From Hedera helix (lineage: Eukaryota; Streptophyta; Magnoliopsida; Apiales; Araliaceae): DNA of 64,000 nucleotides. The stretch is from contig OX359284.1 in the NCBI GenBank assembly GCA_947179155.2, positions 9,054,432 to 9,118,431 on the forward strand, written 5' to 3'. The notes beneath the pieces were generated by a model. The model made no database searches. It saw only the letters and a list, made by a program, of their open reading frames with translations, and was not told the DNA's origin. Shown here piece after piece: positions 47,333-61,740 of this stretch (the stretch's first letter is position 1; every line of letters starts with the position of its first letter). The position numbers were made by a program, and so were the translations under genes.

Positions 47333-50300
47333 TGTAATATCCAAAATATTTTAAATACGATCTAACAAAATCTAATAAAGGTTGTTAATTTAAAATCTAA
47401 GAACAATTGCTCGAGTATACATTAAGTTATCTTAAAGATCTAATACGAATTAAATCTATAATTGTATACGATTAGAGGTTAGAACTATAACCTAAGCTAT
47501 GTGTTATATGAATAAATATTAAATGATATTCATAAGGTGCTATGTGATATTTCTATAAGTAGGATTTTGTTTGTTGGTTCTAACCTTAACACTTATTAAA
47601 AATCAAGAAGTTATTTTGAGGGTAAAACCTAAATTGAAAAAAGAGTTATAACATAAATCTTAAACTAGGGTTAAAACTTAATCTAGGGTTAAATCCTAAG
47701 AATATAACCTAGACTCCTTAAAGAAACGTGTACATCTTTTTGACATTATGTATCAAGATATGAAGTTTCAAGATATCACGAGAAAAAATGCTCTACGTCT
47801 TTTTGACTTTCTGTTTCACGGAATATCATTAATATGAGATATAGATGTTAGGGAACCAATAAAAAATTTTCAAAAGAAAAACTCTAAAAAACACTAATCA
47901 CGCAAAAATCGTATTTTATTTTTTTAAAATTTCACATTCCTAAATAGTGTTTTTACGGATAATAAATACATTTTGACCAATAAATTTTTTACTAAAAATA
48001 ATTTTCGAAGATTATCATTTGCGAATACGGGATGAATACAGAAAGAATACGAAGAACAATACAAGTACACTGTAATGTATAATACAAGAATTATACAAAA
48101 TATTATACGAGATTAATATAAGATTAATACGAGTATAATACGAATGTTATATGATGTATTATATGAAGAAAATACGTATAAATACTGATGTATTATACTA
48201 TTTAACTAGTTAGTTGAAAATAAACTATATTATAACTGAGAATCCAGGTGAAAAGTTTTCGACCAATTACATTCAAGTATGATTAATTATTGACCAATCA
48301 GAGTTAAAGTAGACAAAACCAAGTTGGAGTAACCAAACTAGGAAAAACTAGCATGATTACAAAAACTAGAAATTAGAATAGACCAATCAGAACCAAAGAA
48401 ACCAAACTGACAATCTAGGTGAACATTTTTCGACCAATCACACAAAAGGATGATGCAAGCATGATGTAAACATGACATCATCCTCAAAGAAACACAAAGA
48501 TGATGTCATCATGATGACGTCGCCTAATGTAAGATATGTTAAAGAAGTAATGATGACTTTTAGATATTTTGATTAAACTTAGCCTAGAAGTAATGTACAA
48601 ATGACCAAAATACCCTAGGTTTGAAAATCCTATAAATATCAAGCTAGTTCATTCATTTCTTACCATTTTTACAAAACAAAATCAAAAGTAAAATCACTCT
48701 CTCTCTATATATTCTACATAGTTATAATTCAAGTGCTCACAAGTTGCAAAGAAATAGTTAAAGCTTGCAACTACAAGAGGTAAAATCTTTAGTCATTGTT
48801 ATATTCAATTTTCTTTCATCTTTAGTTTACATAAAGCTTAAGAACGCGAGTTGTAGCCATGTACAATTGTCGTTCCCCGTGTTCTTCACGTGTTCTTGAG
48901 CATTTATTCATTTTATAGTAGTTATAATGTCGAATTTTATTTCATAATTTATAACTAAAGCTTAATGAACGCAAATCATAGCCATGTACAATTGTCGTTC
49001 TCCGTATTCTTCATGTGTTCTTGAGCAATAGTTATAAAATGTTATAATCCAATTTACAAGCCGTTATAATGACCAAATTATTTTAAATATAAATGTAATA
49101 ATCACTTATATAAGTAGTTATAATGCTCAAATTATTTCAAGTATGAAATTCAAAAGTTCAAGAACATAAGTCGTAGCCATGTACGATTTTTTATTCTCTG
49201 CATTCTTTATGTGTTATTGAAAGTCATAAATCTCTATATGATAAGGTTTATGATTTGTTATTTTTATGTTATAAAGTGTTATTGAGTCTTATAACATGAT
49301 ATCTTGAAAAATTAAAGTTAGTGGTATCATGTTTCACATGGTTAACCTAAAAGATTTTGATTAAAGTAAGCATACCGACTTTTTAAGCAAATTTTTTAAA
49401 ATCGAAAGTCAGAATCTGCCTTAGCAACCTAAAAGAAAGTTGTAGATCATGAAATTTAATGAATCCAGACTCAATAATTACATCAAAATATTTTTGTATG
49501 AATAATATATGGCAGTTACTGTAAAAGAGGTCGAAGCTAAAAATCTTAAAGGGACATTCGGGTATTAGAGCTTGAAACATGATTTTGAGTTCGATACCTA
49601 ACCAAAATATTTCACTAATGAAAATAGTCTAGTTAAGTTATAAAAACACTTATTAAGAAGTAAAATTGATAAACTAACATTCGGGTACGCGTAACCATTT
49701 ATGTAGGCTTTTAAACGTTTACTAGGAAACCTTTGTTTGTAAATCAGGCAAGTTTCTCTTTTCTAACACTCCGTACAACAATGTTCTTTTGAATTATGAA
49801 ATTTTATTTGTCTTATAAAATTCGGTATCTGATATTCTACATTTATTGTGCAAGTTTCCTAACTCGAACTTGAGTTATATTTCAAGTATATGCTAAGTGG
49901 TTTAGTTGTTGTAAATTATTCCACATCGATAATTATTCTTGACATTCGCACATAGTGCATTTGTATTCTTGATCTATCATTGAACTATGAATCATTTGAA
50001 GCTCTTTTATCTATGAACTGTTTTAGAAGTAATCTAAGCCAATTGTTTTGGCTAGACATTTGCAAATTTCTCTTTTCTTTCACTTCGTGCGACAAAGTGA
50101 TTTTAATTATTAAATTTCATTTGCATTATGAAGTTCTTCTTGATTATTGAGCAAGTTTCTCTTTTCTCGCACTCTTTGCAACAATGTTCTTTCGAACTGT
50201 GAAATTTTTTTTATCTTATAAAATTCGGTATATGATGTTCTATATTTATTGTGCAAGTTTCCTAACTCAAACTAGAGTTATATTTCAAGTATATGCTAAG

Positions 50301-50365
50301 TGGTTTAGTTGTTTTAAATTATTCCAGATCCCTCTTCAGTACGAGCTGGTAGCCCCTCACCATAC
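47333..50365 (+). mobile_element. Family E LTR, 3'-truncated
   Basis: It starts TGTAATATCCAAAATATTTT, similar to A2 and D starts, so plus orientation is inferred. A TATA box (CCTATAAATATC) lies at 48629-48640 and a donor CAAGAG|GTAAAA at 48779/48780. A microexon-like end AATCAG|GCAAGT is at 49747, with a possible start after ATGTAG at 49708. It contains three diverged repeats with GTAGCCATGTACAATTGTCG (48841, 48967, 49161) and a duplicated 180-bp block (49748 and 50151). No TSD partner or LTR end is found; the right edge is approximate. No coding. Confidence 0.6.
49748..50328. repeat. Direct repeat of about 180 bp, offset 403 bp, in LTR E
   Basis: GCAAGTTTCTCTTTTCT starts both copies (49748, 50151). 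Both continue through AATTCGGTAT and ATATGCTAAGTGGTTTAGTT to AAATTATTCCA. The spacer has a partial third copy (50065-50100). Confidence 0.85.
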
Positions 50366-51870
50366 TGATAAGATTGAAAATAGTATGCCCTCAAGCCAAT
50401 CACATTTGATGTGATAAGCTTATACTTTGTAATCTTATTTGTTTATTAATAAAAGTTTTAAGGTATTTCATTATTCATGATTCATTGGCTGGATTAATTA
50501 AATGGATAAACTGATAGTTTTTGAGTAATGCTTTTAGAACTATGATGAGGATCGTGCTAATAAGATCTAAATTCATGGTAGCTATCAATAAAATGGGAAT
50601 TAATGAATTCAGATATATTAGTACATACTATGTTTGCTCTTATGAAGATGATAATTGATCTCATAATCATTTGTGTGAAGACATTAAAATAAGTACGTAG
50701 GTACTTATTAGACAATAAGTTCACTGAACGTGACTCACTAAAGGAATACAATGGAGTTTTATTTATCTGTCAGTAGGAGTTCCTTATTTGAGAAAGAAGT
50801 GATCATTGAACTTGTGATCATCATAGTATCTTGTGTATGATAAGTTATGCTTGGACATATTCCTTAAGACCTATACGGTATATCAAAGGGTATGTTCGAG
50901 TATAATAAGTTGTACATAGAGATAGATGAATGATCAACAAAGGATCTGTCACTTTTAGTAAAAGGAATGTATATCCTACGTGATCCGATAAATGATAACT
51001 CAGCAGTCCTTGGCCAAGACATAATTAAATTAGAAAGCAGTTTTTAATTTACATTTTTTAACGTTGTGCATTTGATAATTGGAATACATATGATCAAATA
51101 AAATAAAAATTAACAGAAATTTCATTTCTTATATTTGATTGGGACATTATATGACAGAATGATTGAATTGCACAGTAACTATTTGATGAAAGGTACTTTT
51201 AAAGATCAAATGTTAAAATTTATATTATCTTAAAAGTCGTTGATCGCTAAGGGGGCTTACCCTTATTATGGAATAAATATTATTTATTTAAATAAATTAA
51301 ATAGTTTAATTTATTTATTTAAATAAGATTAAAATTGTTCAAATTAATTTATTCTACAACCGGTTTAATATGGAGAACCTAAATGATCACACCGTAAAAG
51401 AAAAATATTTATTTAAGAAGTAATTGGTATAATCATAATAATAGATTAAGTATATTTAATTTATACTATGTTGATAGAATAAATTAAATAGCTTAATGTT
51501 TATTTAGGTTTTTGAAAATACTAGATATAAATTAATAAAAAGAGTCTTATTATTATTATTATTAGTTTAAGAATTGTAATTATTATATTAATTGAGTTCC
51601 TAATTAAATTGTGAGTTATATTAAAAATCCTAACCCTATTCCTAAAGAGTTTAAGATGCTTGACTATATCTATAAATAAGATGAGTCTTATTATGGATTG
51701 GGGTTACAAGAGTTGCTCACATAATTCTCTACATCTAATAGTTAGAGGACAGAGAAAAACTAGGGCTAGCCATCATATATTTCTTGAATACATATTATTC
51801 TTTGGTTAATCACCTCTAGAGGCCAAATACTTGGGTTGCTGACATTGATCTAAGGAATCTAATCGACGGA
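50366..51870 (+). mobile_element. Ty1-copia-like LTR fragment (left part)
   Basis: The block starts near TGATAAGATTGAAAATAG and contains TATGCCCTCAAGCCAATCAC, a signature resembling Angela/BARE-type copia LTR starts. It runs to AATCTAATCGACGGA, where LTR B4 interrupts it; 55061 onward continues it. No coding. The left boundary and lineage are uncertain. Confidence 0.45.
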
Positions 51871-54800
51871 TTTTCGGTATAAATTTTTCTTTTTCTCAAC
51901 TTAATCATTGTATTAAAACATTTGGATATTTAAAATCCTTACATTTCGATCCTAGTCTTATGGATCGCAACCTTAACTTTTTCTTTCTATTACCGGTATC
52001 ATAATGTTCAACATTAACCATTTAATATCATTCATATCTATACAAATGTTCTTTGTATCATAATCATTCATAATAATCTCTATCCTGACCATCATCATGA
52101 ATAATCACAATTCCTAATTTAACACTATTCGTTCTATCCAGATCCAACATATATGTACATACAAAACATCCATATAACTGAGACAAATTATCCACATTGG
52201 ATCATAATATAAACGTTTGATAATAACGTTCACAACCTTTTAGGAAAAATCTGTCATAATCCGATATTTCTTGAAATTTATATCTTTACCTGCAAAAATG
52301 TTTATTAAGCAAGTAATGAGCACAATGGCTCAGCAAGTTCAACAGTTATGATTCACGTAGCACATACCTTATCATGCTTGGTGTGTGTCATACATCACGT
52401 GTTTGTGCTTCTACTATAGCAATATATCTCATATATATTCATATCGTTGCACAAAATACACATTGTGATCATATTAATCACGTATCACGTAACACATAAT
52501 TTGTATGCAGTTAAAACAAGAATTACATATCATAACAGTCTAATATTTAACATAAAAGAGACTGAAGAACTTGCCTGGCGTCCAGTTATTTAAATTGTTA
52601 GCTTACACCCTTTCTCGAACAACCTATGACCATAAAATAGTCAAATAATAATTATTTATCAATCTATGATATTAATTTAATTAATTAATATCATCTCTAG
52701 GCCAATTATTAATTTATATGGCCAATTATATTAACCTCGTTCCTTAAAATATTCGCTTAACTTAATATCCAACACCTCTAATACGGACAACCCGGCTCAT
52801 CGGATAAATTTTAACATAACTGGGTGTCCCAAAAATTTTATTTAACCATTTTCTAAATGGTAACCTTATTAGATTAATATTTAATTATTTTAATATTAAT
52901 CCCCAATATTTAATATTTTTACAAAAATATTAAATTTAATGTCCAAACATCATTTCTATATTTTTAGTATTTTTCTATAATTTTCTATGATTTTTAAATA
53001 ATTTTTAAACATTTATTTAATTAAAAACTGATTCTGGGGGCATTTTGGTAATTTCCGCGCCCTAGGGACATAACCGGAATTTTTTGGAAAGCCCAGGGGT
53101 ATTTCTGTAATTTTGGCAGCTTTAGGGACTCAACCGGCATTAAAGGAAAAGGTCAGGGGCATTTTCGTAACTTCCGCGGCCTACAGGACACGCTGGTCAT
53201 TTTTCGGAAAGTTCAGGGGTAAATTCGTAATTTCGCCAACGTTAGGACATAATCGGTATTAACGGAAATGTCCAGGGGCAAAGTCGTAAATTCCAAAACC
53301 TCGGTCGCGCATGGCGCACGCCGACCTTCGCCGCACCGCCTACGCCAAACGACGTTATCATTTTTGTTCCAATTTTTCACCACAAAATCATTCCAAAAAT
53401 TACATAATTCATATATATATCCTAAAATTATTTAGAATAATTATACTAATTATTTACAATTTTTCCATAAACTTTATTTATTACCATAAATATAAAAATA
53501 ACTAAATAAATTCATTTCTATACCTTCTAATGCTTTGAAAATCTTCCTTTAAACCTTGTTATCTCCTCTCCTTGGTGGTGGCTATGAGATTTTCCGGCGA
53601 GGCAAGGTGGAGGAAGAGAGAAGGAAGCTTTGCTTTGCTTTTGTTTTTATTTCCTTTCTTTCTTTTTCTTTTCTTTTCTTTTCTCTTTATTCATTTGCCT
53701 TTTATAATCAAAGTCATCAACTATTTTTTAAAAAATGAGAAGTCCACCGACTTAATCATGCCAACCACGCCACCGACTTGTGCAAAAATTCGGATTAGCA
53801 TGAAAAATTAAAAAAATTTAATACATTATGTAATTATATCGTGTAATAAATATTTTATATAACAAATATAAAATATTTATTTAAATTCACCAAAAATCAT
53901 ATCATGATTTATAAATAATATTAATACCCATTTTGGGTACTTTACTTGACAAAATAATATTAATACCCATTTTGTACACGCATAACGCCATGCATGTAAT
54001 TATATGAGGTAATTTATACCTCCAAAAATCATAAAATAAATCATAGGACATATAAAAATTATTTTTCATAATTTTCCACTCCGTTACTTGAACAACATGT
54101 TACATTAACATGTTCACGTTTCCGAAATATTATTCTTCATAAAAGTCATAATAATTCCATTATACATAAATATAATTTTTAATAACTTAAAATATTCCTT
54201 TTTCTTATTTATTATTCAATTTCTTTAATATTCATATTAATTTCTTTATATATAAATTATATAATTTATTATTATATAACTTATATAATTACATTCTCCT
54301 TTTTAAATAATTTCTTAATTTCCTCTAACTTTATTCCATATAATTTCCTTATATAAATTACATAATTATTCTTATATAATTTATATAATTACTATTTTTT
54401 CTCATATTTCACTTTAATTTCCTTATATAAATTATATAATTATTATTATATAATTTATATAATTACATCTCTTCTTTATAAATTCTAAACTTTTTCCACC
54501 ATTCTTAATAAAATCTAAAATTCATAATTATATTATTACAAGTCCCTCATAAATTTTCCATTTAAAATTGGATTAATTTAATTATTAATCCCTTAATTTT
54601 CATAATTAATGAAATTTATAATTATCACTTAAGCATATACACACATATACATAAAAATGTATATATATAAATATATACATATTTAATTCATGCCTTTCAC
54701 ATTAACACATAACCTTATTTAAAATCATAATTCCTACATTTCCATAATAATTTAATTGTACAATTTATTGTACATAATTCCTACATTTCCATAATAATTT

Positions 54801-55060
54801 AATTGTACAATTTATTGTACAATTACCTAAAATTCTTTTATTTCTCATAAATTGTTTTTTTAAACAATTTATTTACTTTTCAATTATTTTAATTCAACAT
54901 ACTTGATCATAATCTTTGTACAAATTTAATTTACTAATTAATTCTCATCACATACTTTTATTCACATAAAATAATAATTTCTTTACACAACCTTGAAAAT
55001 TGTATCAATTAAATTCTTATTTAATTTTATTAAATAATTCTGAAAATTCGGATCTTCACA
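51871..55060 (-). mobile_element. Family B LTR (copy B4), missing about 152 bp of its plus-strand left end
   Basis: It matches B1 from TTTCGGTATAAATTTTTC (B1 position 4742) to the end GATCTTCACA, so the terminal TGTAAC part and any left TSD were deleted. Minus-strand landmarks: TATA (TTATAAAAGG) near 53696-53706, donor GAAG|GTATAG at 53523, microexon-like 52575-52623 ending CCAG|GCAAG, and acceptor TTTGCAG at 52290-52291. It holds a five-unit 60-bp array (53037-53290) and the three palindromes. No coding. Confidence 0.82.
53037..53290. repeat. Five-unit 60-bp tandem array in LTR B4
   Basis: GGGGCATTTTGGTAATTT-like units recur every 60 bp (about 53037, 53098, 53158, 53218, 53278). It has about one unit more than B1 and B3. 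Confidence 0.88.
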
Positions 55061-55376
55061 TCAGATACGTTGATTCTGGAAGCTTTGATCGGATCGAGCC
55101 GAGGCACGGTGTTGTAGAATAAACACTGAGCCGGGGCGCAGGTTTGTTCCTCAACACTGAGCTAGGGCGCAATCTGGCAGAATTAAAATTCTTGATTTTT
55201 TTTTCCAGTAGTTTTTTCAAAGCAATAAATAAAAAGTTTATTTTATATGCTTTTATAATTAAAATAAAGAGTGTATTTTAAACATGAAATTGAATTCCAT
55301 GCAATTCTAAATTACCCATTAAATGATATCAATACATATATTGAATGGTTTAAATTCATGAGATGAATATTTTTGC

Positions 55377-55449
<73 letters not shown>

Positions 55450-55469
55450 GATAATACAAAGGGATTGAT
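55061..55469 (+). mobile_element. Copia-like LTR fragment (right part) and microsatellite
   Basis: CAGATACGTTGATTCTGG continues the fragment that ends at 51870. It includes two CACTGAGC-type GC-rich words (CACTGAGCCGGGGCGCA and CACTGAGCTAGGGCGCA) at 55125-55180, then AT-rich sequence and (TG)n(TA)n at 55375-55444. It stops at the start of LTR C2. Part of it may belong to another element. Confidence 0.4.
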
Positions 55470-58400
55470 TGTGATGACACAAAATCCGGGTTCCTTTAAC
55501 CTCGGATCCAGTTCAACACTAGTACTACATTTTCTTTATTGTTCATGAATTACAACAATATTATAATTGCTAAATAATCATTTATTTACAATTTTACATC
55601 ATCTCTTTCTATTCCAGAATCACAATCTTTATACATTCCTAGTTTGTCTTAATATCATACATGATACGACATTCTATTACAATCAATTTGAGTATTTAAT
55701 AGTCATATAACATACCAACTAAGTCTTATATTACACAATCATTTACCTGTCCAATTCGGACTGATATCTACAATAGACATTTAGATATTTAGTGAAAGTA
55801 ACATGTTTTCCTGTTCTTTGATCTTTATCGAGAACTTCAAATAATTTGCACTATCTGAAAATGTTAGTTTAGGCAAGAGTGAGCACGATGGTTCAACAAG
55901 TTCAACAGTTACACATAACACATTACATGCTTCACATATTATATATGCTCTGCATTTTATTCTTACATCATGCATTTCATGCATTTCATTTTATGAATGT
56001 TCATACTTCTTATGCATCGCCTACAATAAACAACTAGCATCTAGCAAATCATGCTTCATATCGGTACATATTTCACATGTAACCATATCTCATGTTATTC
56101 ATATATCACAAATATCATCAAAATATCTTCATGTTAATAATATAACATCAAATTGTAGCATATTAATGCACATATGAGCAAGTTCTGAAAAACTTGTCTA
56201 ATTCGCTTCTAGAATTTACGATTATTTGCATCTTTCGCTCCACGTACAATTCATATAACAAATTGACATAATCATTAGTTATAATGACTATTAATTAGTT
56301 TTAACTTAAGACCTTAACTTCAAATTATTAATTCTTTAGTTGTCTGACAAATGAACTTTTAAGTTCCGGACAAAAACCCTAGCCCAAACCTAGTTTGGAC
56401 ATGTCTGGTACACTTTAACCATCTGACGCCTTCACTACACGTTCTTCTTTTACATAACTTAATGATTTGGACATTTAATAATGTACCAAATATCTCAAAA
56501 TATTATCTACCTTTGATAATATACAACTACAATCAAATATTATTAACCATTTAATAATATTTTACTTACTTATTAATATTATTAACCATTTAATAATATT
56601 TTAATTACTTATTAATATTATTAACCATTTAATAATATTTTAATCACTCATTAATATTATTAACCATTTAATAATATTTTAATCACTTACTATTTTTATT
56701 AATTATTTAATATCATTTTCATCATATACTAATGTTAGTACTCATTTCATAACATTTTAGTTACTTACATATTTAATCCTTTAACAATATTTTACCAATC
56801 CTCAAATCCTTTAATGATTATTTAAATAATAATTTCTTAATTAATTAACCCCATTCATTATTTAATATTCATTAAATAACAAATGTTCGTTTGATTCACT
56901 TCATCTCCCTTTAATTATTATTTAATATTCTTTAAATAATAATTAACTAATCATCTTTATTTATTAAAATAATAAATAATTACCTTATTTACTTCATCTT
57001 TTTTTAATTACCATTTAATATCCTTTAAATAATAATTAATTAGCTATTTATTATTTAATATTAATTAACTATTTATTATTCAATATTTAATATTAATTAA
57101 ATAATTATTTTATTAACTTCATATCCTCCTTTATTTATTATATAATAATAAATAATTAGTTATTATATTTATTTGCTTTAATTATTATTTACTATCAATT
57201 AAATAATAATTAATTATAATAATGGCTTTTATTTACTTTATTTATTATTTATTATATATTATATAAATAATAAATAATTACTAAACTTGGGTTACAAATT
57301 AATTATATTAATTTTTAAGCATTTTTTTTTTATCAATTTGGACTTAAATGACCCGAACCGACCATACCCGAAAGGCCCGACCCGACCTGAAACAAAAAAA
57401 ACACTGTCTGTGAACAGTGACAAGGGCCCCGACCCTAATGTTGCAGAATCTGGAAAAATGTCATTTTTAAAATTTTCAACTTTTGCTTCTTTGATTAAAA
57501 CTGGCATAACTTCTTCATTTTAAAATATTTTTGGGTTATTTTTGAGTGCATTCTCATCAGAATTTCCCCTCTACAACTTCTCTTTAGATCACAAATCCAA
57601 ATTCCAAACGAAACTATACTCAAAATGGCTCACAAGGGAAAAGTGAAAACTAACTTCACAATCCTTAGTTTTAAAAATCAAATCTTAACCATAACAACTC
57701 ATATGAACATTACACCAACTAGGTTTTGTTCTTAACTTATATATTTACCATATCAAAGAAGAAAATCTCATACACAACCTCTAGCTTTCAAAATGAAAGG
57801 CTATAAATCACAACCCCAACTAGGGTTTACCGGTAAAAATCTATTTTCATGCTTTTGACCAAATATTTCTACTTTGATGTATATGAATATACATTTAAAC
57901 TTCATGAAACCCTACATAAACATGTTTAGCCATGATCCAAACATAAGAATCACAAAGATGGCTTTTTTACCATTTAAATCTTATTTTAAATTACATAGAA
58001 GGTATAAACTAGAGTTCTAGAGTTTTATACCTCTTAAATTTGATGGCTTGCTTTCTTTGCTTCCCCAACATATGCTATGAAGTGTGATGACATCCAAGAT
58101 CACCTCCTTAATTAATAATGGCTTGACTCGCTTGACTCAGTAATGAACTTACTAAAGAACTCTCTAAAGTTACTCACTCACCGAATTTACTAACACATAA
58201 TAAAAGGCTCTCTAGCAATATTTTTGGTAACCCTCACAAATGAAGACTTGATATGCTATTTATAGTAGTATAGATTAATATATATATAACACATATATAT
58301 GTATAATGGACCTCAACCATTTCCCAAATTCTAGCACAATGCCTTGAGTAATCCATACACTATGTTAAGAAATCAATTAATAGATTTTTGACATCCAAGC

Positions 58401-59596
58401 AATCCCTCCATCACACTCCTTAATTGAACCAATTTTCATCTATTTTTTATTCCCAAATTTGATAAATCAGTGCCTTCTAGAAGCTTGCTCAATTGGGTCA
58501 AAATTTGGGCTTTGGAATTTAATCATTTGGGCCATAAATACTCATTTGATCCATTAAAATGTTGGGCTACTAAATTAATTTACTATGCTCCCAATTAATT
58601 ACAACATTGGGCTAGATTAATAAAATACCCAATCACATAGAATTTTTTTACAAGTCCATCACTTAATTTAATTAATTGGCTTGTTTAAATAATTAAGGTA
58701 CAATTTAATAATCAAATTTAATTTAATTTACGTAATCCAATTAGACTTGCCATATTCAATACTAATTGAATATTTAATTAGGGTTTCTCCCAAATAAATC
58801 TTAGGTTAGTCCGTTAATTTAATAAATCCATTAATCAGACTTCTTTTTATTAAACTTAATTCAATAACTTTCTCGGACAAATTATATAATCCAATTCACA
58901 CTTTAATTTCCTTAAATTTAATCTACTAGATTAATTCCTTTAGGGCTCCCAACAATTAAAATAATTACACTCTAAGTTGGGCTACCGTAATTAATTTATT
59001 GAGCTTGGGTTTGACACAATTTAATTAGATCATTGGCTTGGAAATTAAATCCCACCATTGGGCTTCTCTACATCTCCATTGGGCTTGCTACACCATTTCA
59101 TTGAGCTAGTCAATTAAATCAATATTGGGCTATATACCACAACTTAATAATTAAGTTAATTACTTAATTAATTAGTTCTTAATATTGTCATTCTAGACAA
59201 ACATTCTAGTTTTTATATAACATTAACTAATAACCAATATAATTAACCTAATTAATTATATTTCATGACTTTATATTTAAACTAATTAATTTATTAGTTT
59301 AATTGAGTATTAACTTACTTATTTTCTTGTTTGTCTAACAAGCACACTTTAGTTATATATGCATATCAATATAATCACCTTCACTCCTCAATTGAATTTA
59401 TTTCCTTAATAAATTCTCTACATGTATCATTACAATATTTCCACATTTAATTTCTCATAAATAAATTATGTTAAAAAAAAAATGTTCACCCATTTTCTAC
59501 ACATCTCACTTTTTCAACTCTAGGTTTTAAACCATAACCTTTAATTGATTATTTCAAATCTTATTTACAATTCTTGTAAATATCTAGGGTATTATA
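55470..59596 (-). mobile_element. Family C LTR (copy C2), the 3' LTR of a minus-strand element
   Basis: On the plus strand it runs from TGTGATGACACAAAATCCGG to AGGGTATTATA (4127 bp). It is adjacent to a PPT on its right, so in minus orientation it is the 3' LTR. Minus-strand landmarks: TATA (ACTATAAATAGC) near 58256-58268, donor AAGAG|GTATAAAA at 58030, and acceptor CATTTTCAG at 55855-55856; the microexon-like block near 56200 has mutated edges. It contains about five 39-bp units (56527-56730) and a GACCCG-rich island (57345-57440). No coding. Confidence 0.85.
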
Positions 59597-59632
59597 TTCA
59601 CCCATTCTTATAAGAATTTCGTCCCTGAAATT
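59597..59632 (-). promoter_or_regulatory. Polypurine tract of the C element
   Basis: On the minus strand ATTTCAGGGACGAAATTCTT then ATAAGAATGGGTGAA directly precedes the LTR start TATAATACCC. It is a decayed form of the GACGAAATTCTTnTAAG-GGG tract seen in chromovirus-like elements. Confidence 0.75.
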
Positions 59633-61109
59633 TCATCATACTCATTCCAACCAATTTTCATCTTTGAGTATAACTCTTTACTCATCAAATTCTATGACCA
59701 CAATTTTCTAGGAAGTTCATACTTTTAAACTCACAATTCCAGAACAATAGAATATCTTGTAGAAGAATAAATTAAAAATCAATATCTTACAAAAGAATAA
59801 ATTGAAAATTAAAATATTCATTAAAACTTTCATACTATTTTGAGGAGTCATAAAGACTGTGAACATATGCGAGAAGGTTCATCAATTACAAAGACTGAAA
59901 ACATTCCACAATTATTTTGTACGCTAGGTGATCAGCATATCGTACTCTAGCGCTGTGTACAATGACTTCAATTAGGGTTGAACTCTCTGGATTTACCAGC
60001 CCATATTTTGTTCTATCAGCATGCCACCGTTCTTGGGCGCCCCCTCGCGGGTTCTTTATTCATGGCTCTGACATATCCTCCATTATGGAGTTGTTCACCT
60101 CAGACTTACTACAAAATTCTGCTCCAAATAATTTGGATTGGATAACAAAGCTTGAGTCATTTCTGACCAAAAGTGTCCAGTCAAAATAAATGACGTATAC
60201 TCACATAATTGAACTGTTCGTATATTACGATTTAAAAAAATTATTTCAGATTAGTTAAAATAACTAAAATTCATTTATAGGACTTTATGATACCGCATCA
60301 TCTTGACAGTACGTTGAGGATTCCGTCATTAATTCATGACTTTATGATACCGCACATCTTGACAGTACGTTGAGGATTCCGTCCTTTTCATCCCCACACC
60401 ATGGCTTTAATGGTATGTGATGATTTCATAAATATATTTTGATATTTTTAAATCAATTTGTCTAGCTGAAACAAGTAGCATAGACTCTTCTTTAAACGTT
60501 TTAAAATACTGAAACTCATTTTATGACTTTGTCATATTACATCGTACCATAGTGGGCTTAAAATTACATCCAACACTAGATTACTTTGCATTGATGACTC
60601 CATCGTTTATCATCTCTGCACTAAGTGCATTAATGATATTTAAAATACATTTGTCTTTTCAAAAGCACAAAAGTACAATTTTGGCACGATTTTTAAGAAT
60701 TTCAAAGTCTAGCATAACTAGAAGATTTGGAATATCCTAAAACCTCAAATACCTCAAATTTCTCCTCCGCATTCTTTTCCAGCTTAATAACTATATACAG
60801 TATAACTCTAATCTTGCTAATTAACTCTACCCATACTCACTATTCATCAAACTTACCACACATTAGGGGTTTAGGAACTTACCACAATCATATGGGTTGA
60901 GAAACTTATCATAGTCAGACCAACATCGTCCATTCGCTGAGGGGTTCCGCCATACGATTATGAGTCACGAACATACCATCAGAATGAGTTTTAAGAACAC
61001 GTACGTATCTTAATATTCTCTACCTATCCAATATATTATGAGAAAAGAATCACCTTCTCACCATGTACATATCGAATAGCGTGACACCAGGTTCAAATCG
61101 ATTATCACT

Positions 61110-61350
61110 ATAGGAAGCTAAGTGGTCCTCAAACCAAACACAATCTCCTGCCCATACAAGAAATTGGTCAACTCGGCCACTAATCAATATAGAAAGTTAA
61201 GCGGTCGTTAAACTAAGAACAAATCCACTGCTCATACAAAGAACTGTTCAACTCAACCACTATAATAATATAGGAAGCTAAGCGGTTCTAAAACCAAGCA
61301 CAAATTCCCCGCCCATACAAGGAATCGTACAACTCAGCCACTATTATGAG
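61110..61350. repeat. Three 80-bp tandem units in the C element internal region
   Basis: Units begin TAGGAAGCTAAG (61111), TAGAAAGTTAAG (61190) and TAGGAAGCTAAG (61271). Each ends with CCCATACAAG-like and CAACTCxGCCACTA-like words. Confidence 0.87.
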
Positions 61351-61728
61351 TCATCAATTTAAAAACTCACAAACCTCTAATTTTTCTTAACTGAATACAA
61401 ATTCTCTCAATTCATATTTTAGCACATCTGACTCATTACGAGTTCATCTCTCATGATCATTTTATGACCTTATTAGCATTTTCTTTATGCTTCTCAAAAT
61501 CTTACCATAAGATATTTTCCATCATTTCTTCAAATTAGGTACAACATGACCTTTTTCATTCCTCTTATATCTTCTCAAATCCATCTTTGGATAATCTCCT
61601 ATATATGAATTTTCCAAATTCATCTTTTATTACTTAAACTCTTGCAGAGTTTATTCATTTATCATTTTACTTATCTTCTACTACGGTTATAGCCTAAGGT
61701 ACTCTTACCTAAGGTTTATAACCTATCA

Positions 61729-61740
61729 GCTCTGATACCA
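61729..61740 (-). promoter_or_regulatory. Primer-binding site (initiator tRNA-Met type)
   Basis: The minus strand reads TGGTATCAGAGC, complementary to the 3' end of plant initiator tRNA-Met and common in LTR retrotransposons. It lies 3 nt (AGT) after the LTR end GTCGTCACA. This fixes the element as minus strand, with 61744 onward as its 5' LTR. Confidence 0.92.

Noticed and set aside
57287..57523. Paired plus and minus frames around the GACCCG island of LTR C2
   Set aside because: The low-complexity GACCCG run reads open in several frames; the matching region of C3 is frame-disrupted.
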